Assembly (NCBI RefSeq): GCF_025399195.1
Contig: NW_026252102.1
Span: forward strand, 1-64,000
Direction: 5' to 3'
DNA: 64,000 nt
Source of the DNA: Umbelopsis ramanniana AG
Lineage: Eukaryota > Mucoromycota > Umbelopsidomycetes > Umbelopsidales > Umbelopsidaceae
Below the pieces are notes generated by a model. That model made no database searches. It worked only from the letters and a program-made list of their open reading frames with translations, and had not been told where the DNA came from. Both the position numbers and the translations under genes were made by a program. This document shows, piece after piece, positions 43,881 to 61,200 of the stretch; position 1 is the stretch's first letter, and each line of letters starts with the position of its first letter.

Positions 43881-46800
43881 TTAGAATCTCAAGTAGGTTC
43901 GTTTCATGTCGGTGAGGCCAATGAGAGACTCAGCCAAAGTAGGTTGGGTAGATAGGAATTGAAATGTCAATAGAGCAACCATCACTGTATGTAGGAAAGT
44001 GAAGACGTTAGTTTCTATGATAGACTATACAATGATGAGCATACAACGAAAAAAAAAAAACAAAAACTTACAGCAAAGTAATGGCACCCAGAACACGAAG
44101 AGTTTGCGATCACGTCGCTTCTTCTCTTCCATCAGTTCAAGGCCGCGGAGGTAGTGGCTTTCCTTTTCAGCCGCGGTCTGGATAGTATCTGTAGTAGAAA
44201 TGTCCTCATAAGCTGATGACAAGTGGTGCTGCTTTCGTACAGTTCGGCTGGTAGTGCCTCTGTTAGATCCATCCTCTGGGTCGGCTTCAGTCTTGTCAAA
44301 AGCGGATTCATCATTTCCTTTAGCAGCTCCCATAGCATACGCAAGTGCCATATACCATGCTAACGTCTGTTCAGCTTCACCTGTCTTAGATTTCATCATG
44401 CCTTGGTTAGGGATGGCGGGACCGCCAAACATGCTGGCCATGGACATATTGGAAATAGCAGCAAAGTTGGGCATGACGGGTCGCGGGAACGCCATGAGAT
44501 GATCCGTAAGACTCTTCACCATCTTATTAGAAGAATCTATCGTATCGTTCATGGGGGTCAATCCAAAGTTGGGCAACATGGGTGGCATGCTGTGAAGCAT
44601 TTCAGTGGGAGACTTGATATGGTTCAGAGGGTACGATGCTTGCTGCTGTAAATGTGTGAAAGTACGCTTCATCCAATTTGGCTCTTGCTTTGCGTGCTCA
44701 TGTAGAGATGGTTCATCATCGTCCGAGTGCAAAATTGGGGAGCCGCTCACAGCGACAGCATCGACAACTTCATTGAGAGATGATCGGTTCTTACGAGCTC
44801 CAGACGATAGCCAGCTGACAGCACGGTTACCAGGGTGAGCAGAACGTAAATCATCCTCAAAGCCAGATCCGCTTTCATCGGTCTCAGAGTCTGAACTTTC
44901 TCCATCGAGCCATACACTGCCGAATTCATCGATGTACAGGTCATTATGAACTTCTTCGTCTGAGCTTGTGTCGTCTTCAGTGGTATAATCAATCTCAGAA
45001 TCCATCTCGGAGGAGGCGGCGTAAGCACCAGATGAGGCTCCATCTTCTTCACTGGAAACAGCCGGGAGAGAGGCTGGGATGTCAAAGGGTTGGAGGTAGC
45101 TTGTCACCTGGTAATGACCTGCTTTTCTGGCCATATCCAATGGCGTTAAGCCAGCGGAATTGGTCACATTGGGGTTGGCGTTGGATTGATCAATCAATAA
45201 CTTGACAACCGCACTATGACCAAGCCAGCTGGCATAGTGAAGAGCAGTGTATCCATTTCGATCAATGGCATTGACAGGACAGCCCAAGTCCAATAGCGCT
45301 TGAGTCAGCTTGGTGAATCCTAGCATACATGCAAGATGAAGCATGGACTGAGAGCTGTGGTTTCGGAGTGTCAAATCGGCCTTTTGTCCATTGTCAATCG
45401 TATCCATGACATCAAGGACTTGAATGATTTGTCGCTCTAGGTCAACGGAGCGGGGTGAGTCGGTTGCGCTGAAAGAGGACTGCATAGTATGCTGCTGCTG
45501 CTGCTGCTGGTTGGACGATGCTTGAAGGTTATTGTTACCTCCAGCACTACCGCCTTGAACAATGCGCATGGCAATTTCGCGTGCGTCTTCGACTTTGCCT
45601 GTCATTTTCAAACCAACTACTTGCAGAGCAAGTTCCATGAGGGCACGGTCACTCTCATTGAAGTATGTGAAAAGAACGACATCTTGACCATCAACGACCA
45701 GGGGGTGCTCCTTGAAAGATACCACAACTGTTCCAGGATTGACGGAAGGTGGAAGTATGCATACAAGTGTATTGGGACTCCAGCAGTGGGTTGGGATGGC
45801 AGGAGAGTCTCCAAACATGCAAGTAAGTCCTTCATGGAAACCGGAACCTAGAACAGTGACTTCAATGCCGCCATAGGTTGGGCCTTCATTGGGTATCAAA
45901 CGGTGAAGTCGAGGGGCAGAATTTCGTTGATTACGATTTTCCGGTGGTGGAGATAGCAAATGCGACGCTGGTCGTTGATTTTGGAGCATTTGTAATCCAT
46001 CCAAAGGCATGACAGGTGCCTTAGGCTGATTGGGTGGCGGCGCTCGGAAATCGGAGAGAGTTGCCTCTGCCATAGTAAAATCTCCATCGAGACCAGTGAA
46101 GGCACCTACGTCTCGCTCTTGCTTGATTTGTTGCATATTGAAAGTCTGTAAATGCTCTGCTTTTGGTGAAGGCGTAGCGGATGGCATTGGGTTTGAATTC
46201 GTTTGTTGGTGGTGAACATTGTTTGGTAGCAATTGCTTATGAAGGGCAGGAGCAATATTATTAAACAAGCCAAATGTGTTTGGTACGTTCTCTGCTGCTG
46301 GAGACAATGCTGGAGTAACAGGCGATTGTGAGGCCGTTATACTCTGGAAGGATGGTGAGTGCGTATTTCGCATCAGAGCAGAAACGTCTGGCGCAGCTGG
46401 ATGTTCATATTCGGTGCGTGGGCGCTTGCGTCCAGTCTTCACCTTGCTGGACTTGTGGTCATCCGTAATCATGATAGGTGGAGACATGCCGGTAGCGATT
46501 TCTTTACCAGTATGGTCCTTCATGGCAAACAAAATTCTAAAGACAAAACAGGGTTAGGAAAACCATCGATATTACATCTAAACCATCCAGAACAGTACGT
46601 ACCGGAAGCCGACTTTTTCATCGTGATGTCTACAGTAGCAAGTGATTCGAGTAGGAAGAATAGTATCTCCAGAGCTGAAATCAACTATTTCACTGCAGTT
46701 GAACAAGAGTACTCTGCTTTCTTCGAATGCCAAGGTGGTTTGGTCGAAAGGGTCTTCTGCTTCTGTCTTATTCTTATTCTCTTTCTTTCTTTGCGATCGA

Positions 46801-48116
46801 CGACGCTGTAATAAAATGGGGCGGGTTTAGCGGGTCAGCAATGAGCAGTATAAACATTCAAATGAAGAGGCATACCTCTCGTTGGATGCAGCCAAAGCAT
46901 GTAATGACTTTCTTCGAAGGGTCACTAGCACAAATGACTCTGGCATCTAAATGAAGTAATTTGGAGGAATTCAGGGACAGAATACTGCCATCCATAGCAG
47001 TGATAGCAATCTTGCCATTGCCTTCACCAGATGCAGCAGCCATCAGCGCAGACCGCTTAAGCTTGTCTCTAGCTACCATATGTTCAGGTAGCTTGAGATG
47101 AGACCAAAGAGGTACTTTTTCGCCTTTGTCAGTCACTAACTGCATACACAGCTTGATTTGTGTTTCCACTCGCGACTTGGCTCCTGTTTCTGGAACGCCA
47201 AGAACCCTGATTTGTAGTTTTCTGCAAAGCCATTTTTGTTGGGTTTAGTCAGGACATGGGGGACTTATCACGTGTATATGAACAACTTGGAAAAATGATT
47301 CGACTTACTTTGAATCCAATGACTGAGCATCTGCTGTTGATTGGGAGTTTGTGTTGAACGTGCCATTATTTGCAGTGTTTCCACTGGTTCCATCAGCCGA
47401 GTTGGAGTTACCTAAAGTTGGTCTGTAAAACAGTTAAAATTAAACGCCCATGTTTCAATGAGGTGAAAATATAAGGAAGTAATACTGTACAAGCTATTGC
47501 TGAGATTTTGAGGGTAATGTGACAGATATTCTGTAAAATTTCGAGCAAGGTTGGGGATTGCCTGAGGAAATGGGTTGGTCGCAACATTGGTCAAGAACTA
47601 ATAATCAAGGGTTAGCTTTTGCGTACACGCAATGGCAGAATATGTTTAGTATCCTATTACATTATTAAATCCACTCCAGATGCCAGTGCTAGAAGCCTCG
47701 GTCGGCCCAGTTGTTGGAGGCTGATGAGGTTGAACGAGAATATCATTGAAGGGTACACCAAGATCGAGGGTGGGAGCATCTTCGAGAAATGAGGCCTCCT
47801 GCTGTGACTTTTGCTCGGAGGAAATCGATTCGGTGGCATATTTATATTGCTCTGACAATGCCGATGATGTATCCGGTGGCGATGGGGATTGAATAGGAGT
47901 TGTAAAGCCGTCAGCTTCCATCGTTTCTAGTTTTGAATCCATGTCCATAAAGCTTGAGTTGTAAAAGGGATCTTGAGTGTCTGTATGAAAGAATAGATTG
48001 AGCTGGTCTGCTTCCTCATTGGGTTCACTGGTTGAAGATGAGGAGGGCGAGTCACATGTGTTACTGTGCTCTGGTGTTGATGGTGCCGTTTCTTCAGAAG
48101 ACTGCTTCTGCTGCAT
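43881..48116 (-). CDS. ER-anchored transcription factor of the Mga2/Spt23 family
   Basis: In yeast Mga2/Spt23 sit in the ER membrane, sense lipid saturation and, after proteasomal release, activate the desaturase gene OLE1. Seven exons: 48116-47661, 47597-47491, 47422-47309, 47221-46876, 46805-46603, 46536-44072, 43984-43881; 1264 aa. The conserved N-terminal block starts near 226 (KLQIRVLGVPETGAKSRVE) and runs to about 430. An IPT/TIG domain is at about 620-705 (LIPNEGPTYGGIEVTVLGSG), ankyrin repeats at about 805-890 (NGYTALHYASWLGHSAVV), and an acidic stretch follows. One membrane segment (LFVFWVPLLCLMVALLTFQF, about 1221-1240) lies 23 residues from the end and is split by the last intron. 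The first 150 residues are Ser/Gln/Glu-rich. The start may lie in an upstream exon, since the frame continues above 48116 without ATG. Confidence 0.92.
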
Positions 48117-48393
48117 TGAAGATGGTAGTGCTTCCAATGTAGATGTGCAGGCTTTGATCAGTTTCTTTTTTTGATGAAAAGCCTTTTTGTCGCTTGTCTG
48201 CCTGGAATTCAATCTTTACTGAACCGTAAAGTGTTCCCCAACTATTGAGCGAAATTTTCACTCGGCCACGATGGTGGATGAATCACGTGCACAGCGTGAC
48301 ATCAGCATCTTCCAATTGTTCCCACTTTTTTTTTCTTCGCTATTTTGCGCACAGTTGCTATACGCGCTATTCAGTCCTTTCGAACAAATTAAC
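48117..48393. promoter_or_regulatory. Divergent promoter region, MGA2-like / TRA2
   Basis: 277 bp between the chosen starts; the in-frame extension of the MGA2-like gene up to about 48212 could shorten this. A CACGTG hexamer lies near 48283-48288. Confidence 0.4.
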
Positions 48394-50101
48394 ATGGAGG
48401 ACATCGAATACAACGATCAGAGAAGCCCTAGTGTATGTCAGATTACCATCATTCAACTTGAAATTACCCATATCTGTTCAAGTCTTAACCGTCTCTTTTC
48501 CTTTTCTATTAGCGCTCACCTGCACGATCTCCTCAGAATGGAGCCGACGAAAAAATGGACGATCGACGATCTCGCTCTCCTTCCCGCTCGCGCTCTCCTT
48601 CACGAGAGGCAAGAAGACCTCGCTCTGTTTCGCGAAGCCCTTCTCCTCGACGAAAGGCCAGCCGTTCCCGTTCCCGCAGTCGCTCTCCCGTTCGCTCTAG
48701 AAGACACCGAAGGTAGGAATCTTTTCCCTCCCTAGCTTTTCAATTTCTACTTTTTTTTATGGGGGCTAAACGTGATTTGAGGAGACATCAATCGACTATG
48801 GGTTAAAAAAATGCGACGCTATCATTGGAATGAGTTTTCCCTGCTACGACCACGATTCAACATTATTTGGGGTGATCGCTGTGAAATATCCGACAAACCC
48901 GATAGAGCTATTAGAACGCCATATTAATTGACTGGTTCCCATTCTTGCAACGACCAAGTGTAAAAAATGAGAATTGGCAAGATTGGCGAGAGAAAAGTGA
49001 GATCTTTCAAGTGATCACTGCCGAGTGAAAATTGGGTTACAAGTGAACAAGATATCAAAATAGAAATCTTCCAATGTTATTTTTCAAAGAATGAAGGCTC
49101 TCTGTAATTCCTCCCCTCAAGCCGTTCAAATTGCTGATTCAGTACAAACACTGCTTCTCTCTTTCCTGCAGTCCTCGTCGCTCCAGATCTCCCCGTCGCC
49201 GCAGCCGCTCACCTCGCCGCAGCTCCAGATCTGCTCGTCGTGATAGCAGATCCCCTCCTCGTCGCCGTAATCATGGTAGCCGCTCTCGCTCGCGCGATCG
49301 TCATAGCAGCAGAAGAAGGTTAGTTATTAGTGGAGTGGTCAAAAAATCTGTCAACCATACCGACTGACTTATGGACTAAACTTTCTTCCAACCTCGTCGT
49401 TAGTCCCTTCAAAGGCGATAGAGTAAGTTGTGTTATAGAGCAATTTGACATTTTTTTTTTCATTTACTAACGCCCTCCTCTCTTTCTTCTCCTCGTCATC
49501 TTCCATTTTTCAGGGTAATGTCCAACCTTCCAATGTTATTGGTGTTTTCGGATTGAGTCTTCGCACCCGCGAAAGTGATCTCGAAGATATCTATGGCAAG
49601 CACGGTACATTGGACAAAGTGACAATTGTCCAGGATCATAGGGTAAGCGTTATACTCTTTCTGTGTCGTTTTTATTATTCATCAAGCTAAATGGCCTTTA
49701 TTATAGACTGGTCGATCGCGCGGTTTTGGTTTCGTAACATACACTGATCCTGACTCCGCTACTAAAGCCATTGAAGCTACCAATGGCATGGTATGTTAAC
49801 AGTTTCAAATCGGACGCGTTCTATGCATGAATTAACCTATTATGCCGTATTTTAGGATATCGATGGACGTAGTGTCAGAGTTGACTTCTCAATGACTCGC
49901 CGCCCTCATACTCCTACTCCTGGTGAATATATGGGAGAAAAGCGTCGCGGTGGTGGCAGTGATCGTGGTGGTGACCGTGGCGACCGTGGCGACCGTGGCG
50001 GTGACCGTCGCTACGGTCGTCGTCGTAGTCGTACCCCTCCACCTCCCCGCTCTCGCGGTCACAGATCGTACCGTTCTCGCAGTCGCTCATGGTCTCGCTG
50101 A
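48394..50101 (+). CDS. TRA2: Tra2-like SR splicing regulator
   Basis: Binds GAA-rich exonic enhancers and promotes exon inclusion. Seven exons: 48394-48432, 48513-48712, 49172-49318, 49404-49422, 49514-49642, 49707-49790, 49856-50101; 287 aa. Layout is RS1 (about 14-130), RRM (about 140-217), then a Gly/Asp/Arg region and a short RS2. RNP2 is VIGVFGLS and RNP1 is [10 protein letters not shown]. The linker [14 protein letters not shown] directly after the RRM is the hallmark that separates Tra2 from other SR proteins. Exon 4 is only 19 nt, and intron 2 (48713-49171) is 459 nt, several times longer than its neighbours. The [12 protein letters not shown] stretch near 245 is a short tandem repeat (GGTGACCGTGGCGACCGTGG). 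Confidence 0.94.
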
Positions 50102-50346
50102 ATACCATAGGCTTATAGCTTGTTCATAGGCTTTCCAAATAACTTTTTTCTTTTGACCATTCTTTAAATATTTGCGTGTGTCTCTATCATTTTTATGCCG
50201 AATCCCCAATAAATCAAAAAAAAAAATTGCCTCCCAGCAAACGTCGGGTGCGAACGGATTTGGCAGGCGTGGAAATTTTATAATTTTTTTTTTTTTTCTT
50301 CTTTTCCTTGGACAAGCTCTCCATTCGAACTTCTTTCCCTGTACAA

Positions 50347-51695
50347 ATGCCTTCACATGTCACTTCGTCTGACTTGACTCCAAGTCAAACAGCTCTATGT
50401 GGCAGCGTCGCTGGAATGATAGCAAGGTAAATGTCCCAGCTCCATTAGCCCTTCAGCTTCCTCCAGTACCTACATTTAATACGAAACCTTTTGGTATCAG
50501 ATTCGCCATCGCTCCCTTTGATGTTGTCAAAATTCGGTTACAGCTACAGTCTCAACGACAATACCTCCCATTTTCGCGGCAGTCAGTGCCAAATTCTGTA
50601 AAATATACTGGCCTCGTGAATGGTCTTAAGGTCATTGCTCGTGAGGAAGGAATCCGAGTAAGTGGTAATCATGGCGTCACTATTTGAGAGCAACGACTGA
50701 CTCATTCATTCATAGGGGCTCTACAAGGGAAACCTCAGTGCTGAATACTTGTATATTACGTATGGAGCGACTCAATTTTACGCCTATCATCAAATGGAAA
50801 ATACAATTACCGCTCTGGTAAATGACGGGAAATCAACCAGCTGTAGCTTATCTTTGCACCCCAACTTATGGTCATTTCATTTTAGGACACACAACAAGTC
50901 ATACCGAGTCCTGCAAAAGCGTTTTTATGCGGAATGGGGTCTGGCACCTTTGCAACGACTGCGACGTATCCTTTCGATCTCCTTCGAACCAGATTTGCAA
51001 TGCAGGGTGAAGTAAAGGTATATCTCCCCTGAACACTGTGGCAAGTGACTCCTTATATTCTAACCCTGACTGTCAAAAGGTGTACACAGGTGTCATTCAG
51101 GCTATCCGAGAGATAACACAGACAGAAGGAGTCCGTGGACTGTACTGGGGACTGGGGCCATCCATTACACAAATTATGCCATATATGGGGTTGGTGTTCA
51201 TGAGTTACGAAATGCTGAGCTCAGCGTTCTCGTGGATGAGGGTAAGAAAAAAAGGATTTGATGAATTGGTGTTCACCAGAAGATTGACGTTACATTTGGA
51301 AATATTAGGTCAATAAGATGCTATCGGAGGAGCATAGGGTTTGGCAAGACGGTACATGTGGTGCACTGGCTGGATTGATATCCAAGTGTGGGGTGTTTCC
51401 TCTGGATGTCGTACGCAGGCGGTTACAGGTGCAAGGGCGTCACCGCACAGACTATGTCATAGCGAGCATACCGGAATACTCTCGAAAATCCGTTTTAGCC
51501 TGTATGAAAGCGATCGTTCAAAAGGAAGGCGCCCTTGCTCTTTACAAGGGCTTAGTCCCTGGTCTGGTCAAAGTGGGTCCTGCTAGTGCTATCAACTTCT
51601 TGGTGTTCGAAAAGAGCAAACGCATTCTAGTCTACTTCAAGCATCGACACGACCAACCTCAGTCTAATAGCACTTCTGCTTTCATGGCCTTGTAA
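50347..51695 (+). CDS. TPC1: Mitochondrial thiamine pyrophosphate carrier
   Basis: Inner-membrane carrier of the SLC25 family that imports thiamine pyrophosphate. Six exons: 50347-50426, 50501-50657, 50716-50817, 50886-51017, 51080-51241, 51309-51695; 339 aa. The three carrier signatures are PFDVVKIR, PFDLLRTR and PLDVVRRR, with the matching EG...GLYKG, EG...GLYWG and EG...ALYKG segments after the odd helices. Six membrane helices follow from the family fold. Assignment to TPC rather than another carrier rests on segments such as FAIAPFDVVKIRLQLQ and SGTFATTATYPFDLLRTRFA. It lies head-to-tail between TRA2 and PKC1. Confidence 0.9.
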
Positions 51696-51901
51696 TAGAC
51701 GAGGATATACCCCCCCTTACCTTTTGTCTCCACTAGTAATAATCATTTTAAAATACTAATTGAAAATTTGAAGCCTCTTGAAACCTGCATTTTTCTTGAT
51801 ACCCACACCAGAGCGCTTTTGTTCGTCACACATTGCTGACTTCATCATCTGAGACAGAATCCTAGCTTTTTTTTTGCTCTTCGTCCATCTCAGAGATATC
51901 C

Positions 51902-55919
<4,018 letters not shown>

Positions 55920-56191
55920 ACATCACCGCCCGTCGGAACCATTCATTATTTAAAAAGAAAAAAAAACAACAACATAAATCAAATATCTATTCATAATAAT
56001 ATTTTCAAAATACAAGAAGCGAATTGTAGACACCAACTAAACAGCTGTCTAGTTTTATACTACCATCTATTCTACAAGAATAATAATTCAGACACCTTAT
56101 TCCTTAAGTTTTTGTCCGTTAAAAATGCTGTGAGTTGATGTCTTTGTTCGATACGTTTGTGCGAACGTCATGAGTAGATGAAGAAGCACGC

Positions 56192-57868
56192 TTAGTCGCG
56201 ACGGGATGACATGATAGAATGCCACAAGCCTTGCCAGTCCACCATAATAGGGCTGCAAACAAGCAAAGCTACACCAAAGGCAGCCATGACAGTGAAGAAG
56301 CCTCCTAGTTCCATGAGAAAACCAGCAGCCACAGGGCCGAAGAACATGCCGGTGGAGAAAGCCATATTGTACAAGGCATACACTAAACACAAACATTAAT
56401 GACCTATCTATGGGCTGGTACACTGTAAGCTGAAACATTTACCTTGCGCGTATGCAGCACCGCCCTGTAGTCCAAACATTAACCGATCAGCAAAACAGTG
56501 TAATCCATAACAAAACATAAACAAAGCAAACTTACAATTTCATGCACTACTTCACCCATCTCGGGCAAAATGGGGGTTAAAGTCATTGGACTGGACAAAC
56601 CGAAGATCATAAGCGGGGGGATGATCTGATAAACGGACGAGTACTTGATGGCAAGAACAGGTGATATAACCGCCATGGTAATCAGGCCAGCAGCCGAAAT
56701 GGATTTTCTGCCGTAATTATCAGATAGGTAGCCAATGACAGGTGAAAGGAAAGCTGGCACGACCATGAAAACAAATATGACTGAAACAATGAAAGCATTA
56801 GAAACATTATGTTGCTAGCTTTGACTGATGTGGGATACCGTCTGAAGACAAACGGATGACTTACATCCAGTGGTAGACGAAGAAGCGCCATACTGCTCCT
56901 TGAGATAAATGGGAAGAGCAGGCTCAATTCCGGAAAATACTGAAGCACTGATAACAACGCAGAGGACGCAAGACATAATGCGCCAATTCTTGAGCAAACC
57001 GATCATGCCAATGGAAGGCTTGGCTTTGGCATGACCACTGACCAATGGAGTGGCTTCCGAGGCCTGTTCTTCCTCGGTTCTAAGCTGATCTTCCTGTTCG
57101 CGGATAGCCGCCTTTACACCTCCATGCTTCTCGGGCTCGCTAATCCATAAGATAGCCAAAAAGTTGATACTGGCAATGGCAGCACAAACATAAAATGGAA
57201 CGGCATATCCCCAGTATTCCAAGATCCAACCAGCAAGAGGCGGGCCAACTGCAAAACCGAATGTATGTGCCGTCAACACGGTTCCCATGACAGTCCCGAG
57301 ACTTTCCTTTGGAAACACGTCTGCAAGCATCCCTAATCCAATCGTCCTGCATTAGGGGGTGGCAAGGTAAGAATGTAGTGGGCCGGATTCAAACTCATTG
57401 TGAAACACTACGACTTACCAGCTAGCACCTCCAGAAACACCTTGAGCCATACGAGCTACCACCAGCCAAAAGTATGTATCGGCCTTAGCAAATGCTAGAG
57501 TCGACACAGCCATACCAATTAAGCCGAACATCATTGGATACCTTCTATTCTCATACTTATCAGATAGAATGGCAAAGACTGGAGTAGACAACAGGAGTCC
57601 AAAAGCATAGCACCCAAAAAGAAGGCCAACCATTCTAGAGTCTCCATGAAGACGCTCAATGACTAGCAAGGGCAGCACTGGGATGACCACACCGTATACC
57701 ACCATATCTCTATTTCCATAGAAATGTTATCCATTGACGGCTGAGGATAATTGTGATACATCAGCGTTTGACTTACGTGAACAAAGTATAGGCAACCACC
57801 GATGCTACCGAGTACTTTGAGCGTCGTAGTCTGTTCCACCATGACCAGGGTTGGTCATTTCCGGCCAT
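56192..57868 (-). CDS. Major facilitator superfamily transporter (DHA1/VMAT-like)
   Basis: Six exons: 57868-57777, 57709-57419, 57346-56865, 56780-56536, 56464-56443, 56382-56192; 440 aa with about 12 hydrophobic segments. MVVYGVVIPVLPLLV is the first helix, LSDKYENRRYPMM the motif A of the N-half and GYLSDNYGRKSIS its copy in the C-half. ARMAQGVSGGASWTIGLGML resembles the drug:H+ antiporter-1 and vesicular amine transporter branch. The central loop (about 200-250) is Glu/Lys-rich. Exon 5 is 22 nt (GGAAYAQ) and completes a helix. The substrate is unknown. Convergent with PKC1, divergent from DDB1. Confidence 0.88.
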
Positions 57869-58251
57869 TGTTGGAGATTAGCAAGTTGAAAAGGTAAAGA
57901 AAAAAGTGGATGATTCCTAATCAGGCACTGTAATTGAGAAAAAATTTGGCTGAGATCAAATGATGCCACAGCAAGCGGATTGGTTCTCTACCTTCTCATT
58001 GCTGTAAAGACGTTGAAATAAGAAAGTAAAGAAGCATTTTGCCACTGTTCAATCTGTGTGTATTTTTTGATATTTCAACTCTATGATTTCAAATGTTTTT
58101 GGTGGTAAACTTGGCATTATCCTGTCCGGAAAACGTGCTCTTCCAGCTTCACACGATTGTGACTGTGGACTGCGAGACTGGCTTTCTGCTTAGGTTGGCA
58201 GCCAGCCGAGAGGAAGTGGCTATACCCGTAACACGGCCCATTGTCAAAGCG
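57869..58251. promoter_or_regulatory. Divergent promoter region, MFS transporter / DDB1
   Basis: 383 bp between start codons. A frame runs through its right half (58093-58359) but it is the DDB1 first exon read in another frame. No specific sites assigned. Confidence 0.45.
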
Positions 58252-61200
58252 ATGAGTGTCTACCAGTATGTGGTCACTGCTCAAAAGCCCACGGCGGTGC
58301 ATTTCGCCGTCAAGGGAAGATTCACCTCCTCCGACGAAATCAACTTGATAATTAGGTAATTTCTGCTCCACGTTACTTACTGACGCACGCCCCGACACGC
58401 AATCTCACCATTATGCAGTAAAGGAACGAGGATAGAGATATTCACTTTGACGCCCGACGGCTTACGACCTGTCATTGAATTTGGAATCTACGGCCGCATT
58501 GAGGCTATGGAAATATTTTCCCCACCTGTATGATATCTTGGTATGCTTCGCAAACCGTCGATCGATTTTTCACAAACTCTAACACACTGATAGGACGTAT
58601 CTACGGACTCATTATTCATATTGACAGAAAGAAACACGTTCTGTATCTTGACTTACAATCCGGCTACCCAAGATATCGTTACGGCTGCTAATGGGGATGT
58701 GAGAGATAGAAGCGCCCGCCCTCTAAATTGCGGCATGCGAGCTATGATCGATGCAGAGTGCAAAGCAATCGTGTTGACTATGTACGCTGGTCTTGTCAAG
58801 GTACTTCCATTTGCCACTGGGGAGACTTCAAGTCTAAGGGCTCCCAAATCAAAAGGGAAGAACGTTGTCGGCCGACATACAGGTGAAATCGGAGAAGGTT
58901 TTAATGTCAGGTAAACCTGCATAAGACAGCGTGTTACCCTACCACGTAAGCGTATTCATCTTTCATTGTTATAGAATCGACGAAGTCAACCTACTGTCTT
59001 CGGTCATGCTTCACGGTGTCGAAACCCCTACTCTTATGATTCTTTACGAAGATACCCGAGCTGCGCGCCACGTAAAGACATACGAAATCAATCTGAGGAG
59101 TAAGGACAAAGCCGGCGGATCCAATTTCCGAGCAAAGGTGGAAACAGGTGCAAACTTGTTGATTGCCGTACCTGCACCCCTTGGAGGAGCATTAGCTATC
59201 GGCGAGCAAACTATAACCTACATCCACCCTGACCGATCTCCCATTAGCATCAACATAGAAGGAACTGTCATTAGATCATACGGCTTGATAGATGAGGATG
59301 GAACGAGAATATTATTGGCTGACTATCTGGGCCATTTATATGTCCTTGTTTTGATTTCTCAAGGTGGAGCGCTTGCAGGCTTGCAAATTGAGCGACTTGG
59401 CGAGGTATTTGGATCGGATACATCCCTCCATTAACATTGCATACTTAATTTTTTTTTTGTAACAATTTCTTATTGTAGGTGTCGACTCCTTCGTCCATCG
59501 TCTATCTGGACAATGGATTTGCCTACATTGGGTCATCTTCCGGCGACTCTCAACTAGTACAGTTACACAATGTTCAAAATGATGAAGGTTCCTATCTTGA
59601 AATACTGGAGGAGTATCCAAACATGGCCCCCATCACCGATTTCTGCATTGTCGATCTCGAAAGGCAAGGTCAAGGCCAACTTGTGACTTGCTCTGGTGCT
59701 GGTAAAGATGGATCGTTGAGAATTGTTCGAAATGGTGTTGGTATCGATGAGCAAGCGACTCTCGAAATGCCTGGTGTTAAAGGTCTGTGGTCATTGGCTG
59801 ATTCATACGGTTCTATGTAAGTGAAAAGAATAGTATAGCTGTAGCTTGCAACGGAATTAAGCATGACTGGTCTTCTAATCTCTGTTGTTCTCGCTTAGGC
59901 ACGAAGAAACCATCGTATTCTCGTTTATTGGCGAAACTCGCGTACTTCATCTGAACGATTCAGAGTTGGAAGAAGCTGAGCAGTTTTCCGGGTTTGACAT
60001 GGCCCATAGTACAGTCGCTTGTGGCAATGTAGCTGGTAACCTTCTAGTGCAGGTCACAGAAGTGAGCGTACGACTGTCAGGATGCTCAACAGAAGGAAAA
60101 TTGATTGACGAATGGATTCCGGACGAACCTGGCTCAACTATCACTGTAGCTTGTTTGAATGGCACACAATGTATTCTATCTTATGGTAACGGCTCGTTGG
60201 TTTTACTTGAAGTACAAGGCGATAAACTGGTTAAAATTAGGTAGGTATTGACGATTACATCTACGGCATTCACCACATTCTCACCTTTCGTTCACCTGAC
60301 AGAGAAACTCAGCTGGAATATGAAATTGCATGCATTGACATCTCCCCGTTTGAGAGTGAATGCTCAGAAAAATCACAATTTGTTGCTGTGGGCCTTTGGA
60401 CAGACATTACTGCACGCATCCTCTCGCTACCAGATTTCAAGCCCTTGGTCAAAGAAAGCCTTGGCATAGAATCTATACCTCGTTCTATCTTGATGACAAC
60501 TCTGGAAGACATCCCTTACCTGTTTGTAGCATCTGGTGACGGACAACTTTTCTCTTTCAAATTTGATCAACATACATCCAGTCTGGTCGAGCGAAAGAAA
60601 ATAGCTCTAGGCACTCAACCAATTGTTCTGCAAACCTTCAAAACTGGTACCACAACCAACATCTTTGCTGCTTCAGATCGACCTACTGTTGTCTATAGCA
60701 AAAATCAAAAATTGCTGTATTCTAATGTTAATCTGAAGGTAGGTTTCATCTGATGCTCCACTATCATGTCGTTTTCACAGAGCTAACATACTATCTCTGA
60801 GTAGGAAGTCAACTACATGGTCTCTTTCAATAGTGAGTCGTTTCCCAATTCAGTGGTGCTCAACACGGATGAAAGCACCATCATTGGCAAAATAGATCAG
60901 ATTCAAAAGTTGCATGTATCCAAAATTGGTCTTGACAAGGAAATGGCAAGACGTATCGCCTATCAAGAAAGTTCTCGATCATTCGGTATCATCACACTCA
61001 AGATTCAGATTGATGCTGGTAGCGGTGATGAGCAAGCCCTTGGGTTTTTCCGCATCCTCGATGACCGGCTATTTGAAGGTAAGGGATATCAGTAACATAA
61101 AATCCCATTCATGCCATCAGTATACGTATGCTCATTGAACTCACTGCTCTACACATAATGCCTTTAGTACTAGACAGCTTTGCGTTGGATCAAGACGAAA

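Noticed and set aside
44254-46811. Several plus-strand ORFs of 80-150 codons
   Set aside because: All are antisense shadows of the large Mga2-like exon.
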